Of a DNA stretch of 53,177 nucleotides, positions 32,913 through 41,555 are shown in pieces. The stretch spans positions 1 to 53,177 of the forward strand of contig NZ_JBHLWA010000032.1 of the NCBI RefSeq assembly GCF_042433085.1, in the 5' to 3' direction. Made by a program: the position numbers and the translations under genes. This stretch comes from Gallibacterium melopsittaci (GTDB lineage: Bacteria > Pseudomonadota > Gammaproteobacteria > Enterobacterales > Pasteurellaceae). How positions within the stretch are numbered: the stretch's first letter is position 1; every line of letters starts with the position of its first letter. The notes below the pieces were generated by a model that was given only the letters and a program-made list of their open reading frames with translations, ran no database searches and was not told the origin of the DNA.

Positions 32913-33632
32913 ATCGAGAATTGGCAGCGTGGATTTGTATTGCACCGTCGTGAATATAGCGAAACAAGTTTGTTAGTGGATGTATTTACTGAAAATTATG
33001 GCTATATTACTTTACTTGCTAAAGGTGCACGAGCAAAACGTTCTCCGTTAAAAAGTTTATTACAACCATTCACACCATTATTATTACGTTGGAGTGGTCG
33101 TGGACAATTAAAAATTTTAACCAAAGCCGAAGCAATTTCTGTCACATTACCAATGAAAACAATTGCTTTGTATAGCGGTTTTTATGTGAATGAATTAGTC
33201 ACGAGAACTTTAGAACACGAAACAGCTTATCCTGAACTATTTGAAGAGTATCTTCGCTGTTTGACTGGCTTAGCTGCTTATGGCGATAACGTTGAAGTGA
33301 TTTTGCGTCGTTTTGAATTTATGTTACTGAAGTCGCTTGGATATGGGGTTGATTTTGAGCATTGTGCAGGGAGTGGTGAACAAGTAACTGCTCAGATGAC
33401 CTATCAATATCGTGAAGAAAAAGGCTTTATTGCGTCATTATTACATAATAATTTAACCTTCTATGGTCGAGATTTACTCGCTTTTGCCAAATTAGAATTT
33501 ACCGACAAAGAAACGCTACAAGCTGCAAAGCGTTTTACTCGTTTGGCATTAAAACCTTATTTAGGTAGTAAACCATTGAAAAGCCGAGAATTATTCCAAC
33601 AACATTTAACTATTTTATATCCTAATGAATGA
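32913..33632 (+). CDS. recO: DNA repair protein RecO, apparently starting at an AUC codon
   Basis: RecO works with RecF and RecR to load RecA on SSB-coated gaps. The conserved N-terminus (E. coli MEGWQRAFVLHSRP) is matched by codons reading xENWQRGFVLHRRE, and the codon in the initiator position is ATC at 32913-32915, 6 nt after AGAGG. An in-frame TGA at 32907 excludes any start further upstream. The next standard start in frame is TTG at 32940, which would delete nine conserved residues and has no good ribosome binding site. The rest (239 residues in total) is normal, with GYGVDFEHCAGSGE and RFTRLALKPYLGSKPLKSRE. A substitution in this strain or a sequencing error are alternatives. Confidence 0.9.
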   Translation: MENWQRGFVLHRREYSETSLLVDVFTENYGYITLLAKGARAKRSPLKSLLQPFTPLLLRWSGRGQLKILTKAEAISVTLPMKTIALYSGFYVNELVTRTLEHETAYPELFEEYLRCLTGLAAYGDNVEVILRRFEFMLLKSLGYGVDFEHCAGSGEQVTAQMTYQYREEKGFIASLLHNNLTFYGRDLLAFAKLEFTDKETLQAAKRFTRLALKPYLGSKPLKSRELFQQHLTILYPNE

Positions 33633-33635
33633 ATT

Positions 33636-34952
33636 ATGGTTCTGTTTTATAGCACGCCAACAAAGACAACAGTAAAAAGAAAAAAGCACATTGCTACCAT
33701 TGAGGCACTTGATTATCAAGGGCTTGGTATAGCTAAACTGAATGGTAAAACGTGGTTTATTGAGAATGCGTTACCAGATGAAAATGTACAGTTTGAGATA
33801 AAAGAAGAGAAACGCCAATATGGGATCGGCAAAGCAGTAAACTGGCAAAACCGTTCTTCACTTAGACAAGATCCATCTTGTCCGTGGTATGCACAATGTG
33901 GTGGTTGTCAGATGCAACATATTCATATTGATACCCAACGTACCGCAAAACAAGAGGCATTATTGCGACAACTACATAAAATTGCCCCAGATTTGCAAAT
34001 TGAACCAATGATTGCTGATAGTGAATGGGCATATCGCCGTCGTGCAAGAATAAGTTTGGATTTTTCTCGTGAGAGAAAACGCATTCAACTTGGCTTTCGC
34101 CAGCAGCAAAGCAATCAATTAGTCGAAATTGATCACTGTGCTGTGTTATTGCCACAATTATCCCAGCTTTTATCGCCATTACGGCAGTTATTTCAACAAT
34201 GGCAACAACCGAAACAGTTAGGGCATATTGAATTAGTTGCTGCCGATAATGGGGTTGCAATGTTATTGCGTCATTTAGGGGAACTTTCTGCACAGGATAT
34301 GGCTCAGTTAACGGCGTTTGCAGAAGAATATGAGGTAATGCTGTTTATTAGTACAACAGAAAATGAAGTTACCGCAAAGACAACGCAATTACCTTATTAC
34401 AAACTGGGTGAAATCAAGCTCTATTTTGATGTGCGAGATTTTATTCAAGTCAATCCAACAATAAATCAACATATGGTTGCAACAGCATTAGAATGGTTGG
34501 AATTAACCGCAGCAGATCGGGTATTGGATCTGTTCTGTGGTATGGGCAATTTTAGTTTGCCTTTAGCCAAGCGAGCAGCCTATGTTGTTGGTATTGAAGG
34601 TGTGACGGAAATGGTTGCAAAAGCAACGGCCAACGCAGTACAAAATGGTATGCAAAATGTGAGTTTTTACCAAACAGATTTAGCTACATCTTTTGCGGAT
34701 AAAGCATGGGCAAAAGAAAAATTTAATAAAGTGTTACTCGACCCGCCTCGTGCAGGGGCATTATTTGCCTTAGATCATATCATTGAATTACAACCTGAAA
34801 AAATTCTTTATGTTTCTTGCAATCCAGCAACGTTAGTACGGGATGCGACAATTTTGGTTGAAAATGGCTATCGTTTAGTGAAAAGTGCCATGATTGATAT
34901 GTTTCCACAAACAGGGCATTTGGAATCTATCAGTTTATTTGAAAAAGTGTAG
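33636..34952 (+). CDS. rlmD: 23S rRNA (uracil-1939-C5)-methyltransferase RlmD
   Basis: RlmD methylates U1939 of 23S rRNA. The 438-residue protein has an N-terminal TRAM domain, an iron-sulfur cluster site CPWYAQCGGCQ (about 83-93) plus a later cysteine in DHCAVL, the SAM motif VLDLFCGMGNFSLPLA near 297-312, DPPRAGA near 368-374 and the catalytic SCNPATL near 394-400. It is 3 nt after recO. Confidence 0.95.
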   Translation: MVLFYSTPTKTTVKRKKHIATIEALDYQGLGIAKLNGKTWFIENALPDENVQFEIKEEKRQYGIGKAVNWQNRSSLRQDPSCPWYAQCGGCQMQHIHIDTQRTAKQEALLRQLHKIAPDLQIEPMIADSEWAYRRRARISLDFSRERKRIQLGFRQQQSNQLVEIDHCAVLLPQLSQLLSPLRQLFQQWQQPKQLGHIELVAADNGVAMLLRHLGELSAQDMAQLTAFAEEYEVMLFISTTENEVTAKTTQLPYYKLGEIKLYFDVRDFIQVNPTINQHMVATALEWLELTAADRVLDLFCGMGNFSLPLAKRAAYVVGIEGVTEMVAKATANAVQNGMQNVSFYQTDLATSFADKAWAKEKFNKVLLDPPRAGALFALDHIIELQPEKILYVSCNPATLVRDATILVENGYRLVKSAMIDMFPQTGHLESISLFEKV

Positions 34953-35156
34953 TTACACGATTTGGCGTAACGTAAAAAATTTTTCTCAGCGAAAACATAG
35001 ATTCAAACCAAGAATTGATATATTTTAGGAAAATAATTTAATCGAATTTTGAGTGATTGAATTAAGACTGTATCAGGGTACAGCAATGCTTTCCGATAAA
35101 TGAGAGTAGTGTTTTGCTGAAAATTTAGACAGATAATCAAATACAGGAACAGGAAG

Positions 35157-37382
35157 ATGGTTGCAGTAAGAGAAACACATTTAAAAGATTTAAACGGTTT
35201 TGTTTTTGATGAATGGCTAAATACATTGGCAATCACGCCGCGTGCTAAAACAGCCTTGACGGAAGCTTGGCAGTACCTCCAGCCGAAAGTCGAACATACA
35301 GAATACGCTAAAGATATTCTTTCTAGCAGTGTCGAAATGGTTTCTATCCTGACAGAATTAAATATGGATGATAGTACCTTAGTTGCTGCCTTTTTCTTCC
35401 CCTTTGTTGAAAATGAAATTCTCTCCTTAGCAGAACTTGGTGAAACGTTTAATAAAACGATTGAACGTTTAGTGCGGGGCGTATTTGAGATGGACAATAT
35501 CCGCCAACTGAATACTAATCGAGGGGCGGATAGTGTGCAAATTGATAACATTCGCCGTATGTTGTTGGCGATGGTGGAAGATTTCCGTTGTGTTGTAATT
35601 AAGTTAGCTGAGCGAATTACTTTCTTGCGTACCGCTGATAGTCGGGTAAGCGAGGAAGATAAAGTTCTTGCTGCGAAAGAGTGTTCCAATATTTATGCAC
35701 CGTTGGCAAATCGTTTAGGTATCGGGCAATTAAAATGGGAGCTTGAAGATTACTGTTTCCGTTACTTACACCCAGCACAATACCGTCATATCGCTAATCA
35801 ATTACATGAACGTCGTTTAGAACGCGAACAATATATCCAAGACTTTGTAAAAGAACTCACAGGTTATTTAAAAGAGAGTATCAGTGAGGTAGAAGTTTAT
35901 GGGCGACCAAAGCATATTTATAGCATTTGGCGCAAAATGCAGAAGAAAAATTTAGCCTTTGGTGATCTTTATGATATTCGTGCGGTGCGGGTTATTGTTC
36001 AGAAATTGCAAGATTGTTATGCCGCATTGGGTATTGTGCATACACATTTTAAACACCTACCTAAAGAATTTGATGATTACATTGCTAATCCAAAACCTAA
36101 TGGCTATCAATCTATTCATACTGTTGTATTAGGGCAAGGTGGAAAGCCAATTGAAGTACAAATTCGTACGCAAAAAATGCACGATGATGCGGAGTTAGGT
36201 GTTGCAGCACACTGGAAATATAAAGAAGGTGCTGCTGCAGGGCGAAGCGGATATGAAGAGAAAATAGCGTGGCTGCGTAAATTGTTAGCGTGGCAAGATG
36301 ACTTGGCGGATTCAGGTGAAGTATTGGCAGAAATGCGCAGTCAGGTCTTTGATGATCGGGTTTATGTGTTTACACCAAAAGGTGAGGTGATTGACTTGCC
36401 AACAGGTTCAACACCATTGGATTTTGCTTATTCGATTCATAGTGAAATTGGGCATCGCTGCATTGGAGCCAAAGTAGCAGGAAGAATTGTGCCATTTACT
36501 TATCAATTACAGATGGGTGATCAGATTGAAGTCATTACGCAAAAAAATCCAAATCCAAGTCGAGATTGGCTCAATCCGAATTTAGGCTTTGTGCATACGG
36601 CACGGGCAAGAGCGAAGATTCATGCGTGGTTTAAAAAATTAGATCGAGATAAAAATATCCCTGCTGGGCGAGAAATGCTCGAAAGTGAGATGAATCGTAT
36701 TGGTTTGACACAAAAGCAAATTGAACAATATGCCCTACCTCGTTATAACTTACGTAATTTAGAGGATCTCTATGCGGGGATTGGTGGTGGAGATATTAAG
36801 TTAAATCAACTGATTAATTTTCTACAAAGTAAGTTATTAAAACCATCGGTAGAAGAGATTGATGAAGAAATACTAAAACACATCTCGAATAAATCAGCAA
36901 ATAACAGCCAACAACAAAAAGAGAAGAAAAAAGGGCATGTGGTCGTTGAAGGTGTGGGGAATTTAATGCATCATATCGCGCGTTGTTGTCAGCCAATTCC
37001 TGGCGATGATATTGTCGGTTACATTACACAAGGGCGAGGTATTTCTATTCACCGTTCCGATTGTGAACAATTAGCAGATTTACAAGCGGCGAATCCAGAG
37101 CGTGTGGTGGAAGCGTTATGGGGTGATAGTTATTCTTGTGGCGTACATGTAGGTATTCGGATTATTTCTAGTGATCGCAATGGCTTATTGCGTGATATTA
37201 CGACAGTCTTAGCCAATGAAAAAGTGAGTGTCTTAGGGGTAAGTAGTCGCAGTGATACTAAACGACAAATTGCAACAATTGATATGCAGATTGAACTAAA
37301 CAATGTGCAAATGTTAAGTAAGATTCTCTCAAGATTAGCAAAATTAGATGATGTGATCGAAGCAAAACGGATCACCAATTAA
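35157..37382 (+). CDS. relA: GTP pyrophosphokinase RelA
   Basis: RelA makes (p)ppGpp on ribosomes carrying uncharged tRNA. The 741-residue protein has a degenerate HD domain (AAFFFPFVENEI instead of an HD pair), so hydrolysis should be absent. The synthetase domain keeps the RelA-type EFDDY motif near 303-307 and PNGYQSIHTVVLG. TGS (FTPKGEVIDLPTGSTPLDFA), a zinc-finger region with CCQPIPGD, and a C-terminal ACT domain follow. The 204 nt before it hold no ORF and no clear promoter. dgkA follows after 9 nt. Confidence 0.97.
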   Translation: MVAVRETHLKDLNGFVFDEWLNTLAITPRAKTALTEAWQYLQPKVEHTEYAKDILSSSVEMVSILTELNMDDSTLVAAFFFPFVENEILSLAELGETFNKTIERLVRGVFEMDNIRQLNTNRGADSVQIDNIRRMLLAMVEDFRCVVIKLAERITFLRTADSRVSEEDKVLAAKECSNIYAPLANRLGIGQLKWELEDYCFRYLHPAQYRHIANQLHERRLEREQYIQDFVKELTGYLKESISEVEVYGRPKHIYSIWRKMQKKNLAFGDLYDIRAVRVIVQKLQDCYAALGIVHTHFKHLPKEFDDYIANPKPNGYQSIHTVVLGQGGKPIEVQIRTQKMHDDAELGVAAHWKYKEGAAAGRSGYEEKIAWLRKLLAWQDDLADSGEVLAEMRSQVFDDRVYVFTPKGEVIDLPTGSTPLDFAYSIHSEIGHRCIGAKVAGRIVPFTYQLQMGDQIEVITQKNPNPSRDWLNPNLGFVHTARARAKIHAWFKKLDRDKNIPAGREMLESEMNRIGLTQKQIEQYALPRYNLRNLEDLYAGIGGGDIKLNQLINFLQSKLLKPSVEEIDEEILKHISNKSANNSQQQKEKKKGHVVVEGVGNLMHHIARCCQPIPGDDIVGYITQGRGISIHRSDCEQLADLQAANPERVVEALWGDSYSCGVHVGIRIISSDRNGLLRDITTVLANEKVSVLGVSSRSDTKRQIATIDMQIELNNVQMLSKILSRLAKLDDVIEAKRITN

Positions 37383-37391
37383 AGGATAGAT

Positions 37392-37748
37392 ATGCAGAAA
37401 TATACTGGGTTAACGCACTTCTTCAAAGCAGCTAAATATTCAATGCAAGGTTTGCGTGCTGCGTTTAAATACGAAGCCGCATTTCGCCATGAAGTTGGTG
37501 CGGCAATTATTTTAATTCCGCTCGCATTTTTTCTAGGTAAAAGCAAAATTGAGATTGCCTTAATGGTTGCTTCCGTGCTGATGGTATTTGCGATTGAACT
37601 ATTGAATAGTGGTTTAGAGGCTATCGTTGATCGTGTGGGCAAGGAGTACCACGAGCTTTCTGGGCGAGCGAAAGATCTGGGGTCTGCGGCAGTGTTTGTG
37701 GCGATGGTAACTTGTGGATTAGTCTGGTTGATTATTTTACTTGGATAA
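37392..37748 (+). CDS. dgkA: Diacylglycerol kinase DgkA
   Basis: DgkA is a small trimeric inner-membrane enzyme that recycles diacylglycerol to phosphatidic acid. The 118-residue protein has an N-terminal amphipathic part with EAAFRHE, three membrane helices and the active-site block ELLNSGLEAIVDRVGKEYHE at about 69-88, then RAKDLGSAAVF. It is 9 nt after relA and 3 nt before murB. Confidence 0.95.
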   Translation: MQKYTGLTHFFKAAKYSMQGLRAAFKYEAAFRHEVGAAIILIPLAFFLGKSKIEIALMVASVLMVFAIELLNSGLEAIVDRVGKEYHELSGRAKDLGSAAVFVAMVTCGLVWLIILLG

Positions 37749-37751
37749 GCT

Positions 37752-38783
37752 ATGCGAGATCTTGGTATTAATTTACAGCCGTATCATACTTTTGGCATTG
37801 CAGCACAAGCGCAACAAATTCTGCAAATCGATCAAGTTGAGGAACTTTGTCAGGTTTGGCAAGAGAAGAAACAACAGCAAATTCCGCTCTTATTGTTAGG
37901 TGAAGGCAGTAACGTTCTCTTTGTTGAAGATTTTGCAGGAGTAGTGTTATTGAATCGTTTGCGAGGTATTGAATATCAACAAGATGATAAATATCACTAT
38001 TTTCACGTCAAAGCAGGGGAAAATTGGCATCAATTTGTGCAATTTTGTGTTGAACAAAATATTGGTGGACTTGAAAATTTGGCATTAATTCCAGGTTGCG
38101 TGGGTTCAGCTCCCGTACAAAATATCGGCGCTTATGGTGTTGAATTAAAAGATATTTGCCAATCTGTTGAGGTGGTGGAATTGGCAACAGGTAAACAGTT
38201 TACTTTAAGTCATTCGCAATGTGAGTTTGGGTACCGAGAAAGCATTTTTAAACATCGTTATGCCGAAGGATATGCTGTTGTTGCGGTGAATTTCAGATTT
38301 GCTAAGCAGTGGCAACCTGTATTGAGTTATGGCAATTTGTCCCAGCTTGCAGCAGATACTGTTACACCACGGGAAGTTTTTCAAGCAGTATGCCAAACTC
38401 GCCAAAGTAAATTACCTGATCCAAAAGAGATTGGTAGTGCAGGCAGTTTCTTTAAAAATCCTGTGATTTCAGCAACAGAGTTTCAATCGTTATTAGCACA
38501 ATACCCAACGATTTCTCATTATCCACAACCAGATGGCAGTATAAAACTGGCGGCAGGTTGGTTAATCGATCAATGTGGTTTGAAAGGTTATCAGATCGGC
38601 GGTGCAGCCGTACACGAAAAACAAGCTTTAGTCATCATTAATAAACAGAATGCCACAGGTAAAGATGTGGTGGCATTAGCACAGTATATTTGTCAATGTG
38701 TAGCGGAGAAATTTGCGGTGCAGTTATCTCCAGAAGTCCGTTTTATTGGCAAATATGGGGAAGTAGAATTCAAGAGGGGATGA
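37752..38783 (+). CDS. murB: UDP-N-acetylenolpyruvoylglucosamine reductase
   Basis: MurB reduces UDP-GlcNAc-enolpyruvate to UDP-MurNAc with NADPH and FAD. The 343-residue type I protein shows LLLGEGSNVLF near 48-58, ALIPGCVGSAPVQNIGAYGVE near 115-135 (FAD binding), FGYRESIFK, and the catalytic GSAGSFFKNP near 228-237. It ends the recO-rlmD-relA-dgkA-murB series; weak pairing (GTTAGG / CCTAAC, 38786-38819) follows. Confidence 0.96.
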   Translation: MRDLGINLQPYHTFGIAAQAQQILQIDQVEELCQVWQEKKQQQIPLLLLGEGSNVLFVEDFAGVVLLNRLRGIEYQQDDKYHYFHVKAGENWHQFVQFCVEQNIGGLENLALIPGCVGSAPVQNIGAYGVELKDICQSVEVVELATGKQFTLSHSQCEFGYRESIFKHRYAEGYAVVAVNFRFAKQWQPVLSYGNLSQLAADTVTPREVFQAVCQTRQSKLPDPKEIGSAGSFFKNPVISATEFQSLLAQYPTISHYPQPDGSIKLAAGWLIDQCGLKGYQIGGAAVHEKQALVIINKQNATGKDVVALAQYICQCVAEKFAVQLSPEVRFIGKYGEVEFKRG

Positions 38784-38835
38784 GGGTTAGGGAATAGCGA
38801 ACGCTCACAAAAACCTAACTGTATAAATGAATTTT

Positions 38836-39477
38836 CTATAATTTTGTGAGTAAATCAGAAATGAGAGATTGCAGTGGTTTATATTGTTTGTGAGCTAGAA
38901 TAGCCTTATTTTCGTCTTGTAATCTTTCAACTAAAGTAGGATCGGTTGATTTTGTAATAGCCATATTGTTTACTTCATAATCTCGACCTAGATAGAGTTC
39001 GTTCTGCTTGGCTTTTGACCAGTCTAGTTTGTAGCCGCACTCTTCAGATAATAGACGGGTAAATTCCCTTAATGTTCTGCTATTACCATCAGGAAATGGG
39101 TGAATATAATCTAGTTGCTGATATAAGTTAGTAATTTCTTTTGCAAAATCCGCTTTATTTAATCTTTTTAACTTATTTATATCAATACTGTTTAACAGTT
39201 TTTCTAATGCGAGAATATCTTCTGTAGTCATTCTGCTGTAAGAAACCAATATTTTCCCAAACCCTTTATAATTACGTTCTTTTTGCCAATGTTTTCCGTG
39301 AATGACTTCATCTCTGAATTTTCCCGCAATATCGGAACTATCTTGAAAAATATATGCATTAATCTTTATCAAATGCGTTAAATTAAATTTACCTTTAATC
39401 GGAGTATTAGACAATTCACGGATTCTTACAAAAGATCTTATTTCTTTCTTTTTGTGATCAGTATCATATGAATTCAT
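38836..39477 (-). CDS. Fic-domain protein (AMPylating toxin)
   Basis: Fic enzymes transfer AMP to target hydroxyl groups. This 213-residue protein has the full catalytic motif HPFPDGNSR at 126-134, of the class HPFx[D/E]GNxR, so it should be active. The N-terminal part contains the flap region (GKFRDEVIHG) found in Bartonella-type VbhT/Bep Fic domains. The partner antitoxin gene lies directly upstream and ends 4 nt before this ATG, as in class I Fic systems such as VbhT/VbhA. A TTG at 39495 would overlap the antitoxin gene. In that family the targets are topoisomerases GyrB and ParE; here that is only a guess. Confidence 0.9.
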   Translation of the reverse strand: MNSYDTDHKKKEIRSFVRIRELSNTPIKGKFNLTHLIKINAYIFQDSSDIAGKFRDEVIHGKHWQKERNYKGFGKILVSYSRMTTEDILALEKLLNSIDINKLKRLNKADFAKEITNLYQQLDYIHPFPDGNSRTLREFTRLLSEECGYKLDWSKAKQNELYLGRDYEVNNMAITKSTDPTLVERLQDENKAILAHKQYKPLQSLISDLLTKL

Positions 39478-39481
39478 AAAT

Positions 39482-39664
39482 TTAATTACTATCAATGGTT
39501 TTTAATAGTTTATTTGTATATTCTTGGCTTGTTAGTTTTCCTTGAATATACTCTTCAGAAATAGCTAAGAGTTGATCAGATAAATAAATTCCCTCTAATT
39601 CAACACTTGCTTTCGCATACTCAACCTCGTTACGTCTTTTGATTTTTTCTTGCTCAGTAATCAT
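39482..39664 (-). CDS. VbhA-type antitoxin of the Fic protein
   Basis: This 60-residue, all-helical protein has the inhibitory motif [S/T]xxxE[G/N] as S20-V-E-L-E24-G25. In VbhA this glutamate reaches into the Fic active site and blocks ATP positioning. The C-terminal half (ISEEYIQGKLTSQEYTNKLL) matches the typical antitoxin VbhA domain end. The start has GGAG upstream. Confidence 0.87.
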   Translation of the reverse strand: MITEQEKIKRRNEVEYAKASVELEGIYLSDQLLAISEEYIQGKLTSQEYTNKLLKTIDSN

Positions 39665-39756
39665 ATTTACTCCAATTATTATTAAAATGATGGCATGACT
39701 ATCTTTAATATTAATGCGATAACTAGAAAGAATACAGTAAAAGTAGATGATTATCT

Positions 39757-40662
39757 CTAACTAATCTGCCTTTCGCCTAACAACTCAAGTAAATTTTGCA
39801 TTAATAGCGATATTTCCCCAGTCATTAACACAAAATCGGCATCAAAACGCTGGGCGACATCTTCTTTCAAAATGTCATCATTTTTTTCTTTGACAACATC
39901 AGCAAATTTAACCCGTTTAAATGAGGCATCTTCATTTAGTACAAATGAGAAATGATTTTCCCACTCCAGCGCTAATTTTGTTACTACTTTGCCAGCAGTT
40001 AAATGCCCTTGAATATCCTGCTCATAGAGATCCTGATTTTTACAGCGGATACTTGAGCCTGTATCTAAATCTTTAAACTCGCCCTCTTCTAAACAGGTCA
40101 GCCATTGTGGCAATTCATCGTTAAGTAACCAGTTGGTCATGGTGATAGGCAACTCTTCTGCAAAAGCAAATGGGATCACAGGCAGCGAACTAAGCGATTT
40201 TCTTAATAATGCTAAAACATCTTCTGCTCGCTTGCTGGAAGCGGCATCGACATAAATTAAGTTATTGACAGTATCAATCCATAATGCGGTGCGTTGATGA
40301 CGACTAAATGCACGGGTTAATAAGGTTGCCACGACATCATCTTTTAACGCTTGTTTTTCGGTTTTCTTGAGTTTGCGTTGTTGTGCGGCTTCTAATTCTT
40401 GTACGCGATTATCTAATGCTTCTTTCACCACATTGCTGGGTAAAATTTTCTCTTCCCGATGGGCAACTAACAGAATTTGCCCGCCAACACTAAAATGCAG
40501 TAACTCACTTTCGTTCAATGGGGCTTGCCAGCCAAATTTGCTTTGATCACTTGAACCACAAGGCGTAAATTGATGTTGCGCTAGATTATTTTGTAAAGCG
40601 TCTAATGACCAATCTAGCTTTTTGGTTAAACGGTAAACCAGAATATTTTTGAACCAGTACAT
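39757..40662 (-). CDS. rdgC: Recombination-associated protein RdgC
   Basis: RdgC forms a ring-shaped dimer around double-stranded DNA and limits RecA activity. The 301-residue protein matches the family in length. It begins MYWFKNILVYRLTK and contains GWQAPL near 44-49 and LPSNVVKEALDNRV near 76-89. It is divergent from proC with 77 nt between. Confidence 0.94.
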   Translation of the reverse strand: MYWFKNILVYRLTKKLDWSLDALQNNLAQHQFTPCGSSDQSKFGWQAPLNESELLHFSVGGQILLVAHREEKILPSNVVKEALDNRVQELEAAQQRKLKKTEKQALKDDVVATLLTRAFSRHQRTALWIDTVNNLIYVDAASSKRAEDVLALLRKSLSSLPVIPFAFAEELPITMTNWLLNDELPQWLTCLEEGEFKDLDTGSSIRCKNQDLYEQDIQGHLTAGKVVTKLALEWENHFSFVLNEDASFKRVKFADVVKEKNDDILKEDVAQRFDADFVLMTGEISLLMQNLLELLGERQIS

Positions 40663-40739
40663 AGGCGTTTCCTTTTGTTTGTATTATTATACGCTGCGGA
40701 CAGCGGAAGCTATTGTAACTTGATTAAGAGAGAAATCCT

Positions 40740-41555
40740 ATGCAACAGAAAAAGATTGCGTTTATTGGTGGCGGTAATATGGCGAGTGCCATTGTATTCG
40801 GTTTATTAGCAAAAGGTTATGTGGCAGAAAATATTCGAGTTTGTGAACATAATCCAGATAAACATCATGCATTTAATGAACGGGGAGTTTTTACCACGTT
40901 AACAGCGACAGAAGCGGTACAACATGCAGATGTGATTTTGTTGGCAGTAAAACCACAAAATATGCAGGAAGCTTGCCAAGCATTTAGTCAGCTTGATTTA
41001 AATAACAAATGGATTATTTCGATTGCGGCAGGAATTTCGGTAAGTGCGTTGCAGCGTTTTTTACCAACCGCAATCCAATTTGTGCGTGTGATGCCTAATA
41101 CGCCAGCGTTAATTTCTAAAGGGATGTCAGGATTATTTGCGACAAGTAGCGTAACTGCTGAATTTAAACGCTATGCGTCAGATCTATTTGAAGCAGTTGG
41201 GCAAGTATGTTGGGTAGAAGATGAGGCGGATATTAATACGATTATTGCCGCATCAGGCAGTAGTCCAGCCTATTTCTTTTTATTTATGGAAAGTATGCAA
41301 AAAGCCTTACTTGATATGGGTTTAACTGAGCAGCAGGCACGTTTATTAGTGCAACAATCTGCTTTAGGTGCAGCCGAAATGGTGATTGCGAATCCACAAA
41401 CTGAAATTGAAACCTTAAGGCAACAAGTGACTTCAAAAGGTGGTACAACGGCCGCGGCGATTAATGTGTTCCAACAACAAAACCTCGAAGAAACCGTGAA
41501 GCAAGCAATGCAAGCAGCGATTAACCGTGCGGAAGAAATGGAGAAATTATTTTGA
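40740..41555 (+). CDS. proC: Pyrroline-5-carboxylate reductase
   Basis: ProC reduces pyrroline-5-carboxylate to proline. The 271-residue protein has the N-terminal dinucleotide motif IAFIGGGNMASAI at about 6-18, VMPNTPALISKGMS near 117-130 and the C-terminal signature VTSKGGTTAAAINVF near 230-244. The next gene overlaps it by 4 nt. Confidence 0.96.
   Translation: MQQKKIAFIGGGNMASAIVFGLLAKGYVAENIRVCEHNPDKHHAFNERGVFTTLTATEAVQHADVILLAVKPQNMQEACQAFSQLDLNNKWIISIAAGISVSALQRFLPTAIQFVRVMPNTPALISKGMSGLFATSSVTAEFKRYASDLFEAVGQVCWVEDEADINTIIAASGSSPAYFFLFMESMQKALLDMGLTEQQARLLVQQSALGAAEMVIANPQTEIETLRQQVTSKGGTTAAAINVFQQQNLEETVKQAMQAAINRAEEMEKLF

Noticed and set aside
35003..35689. 228-codon open frame on the minus strand across the relA start
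   Set aside because: It is antisense to the clearly conserved relA N-terminus, has a serine/isoleucine-rich shadow composition and no ribosome binding site of note.
38786..38819. GTTAGG / CCTAAC pairing after murB as a terminator
   Set aside because: The stem is short, interrupted, and not followed by a T-run.
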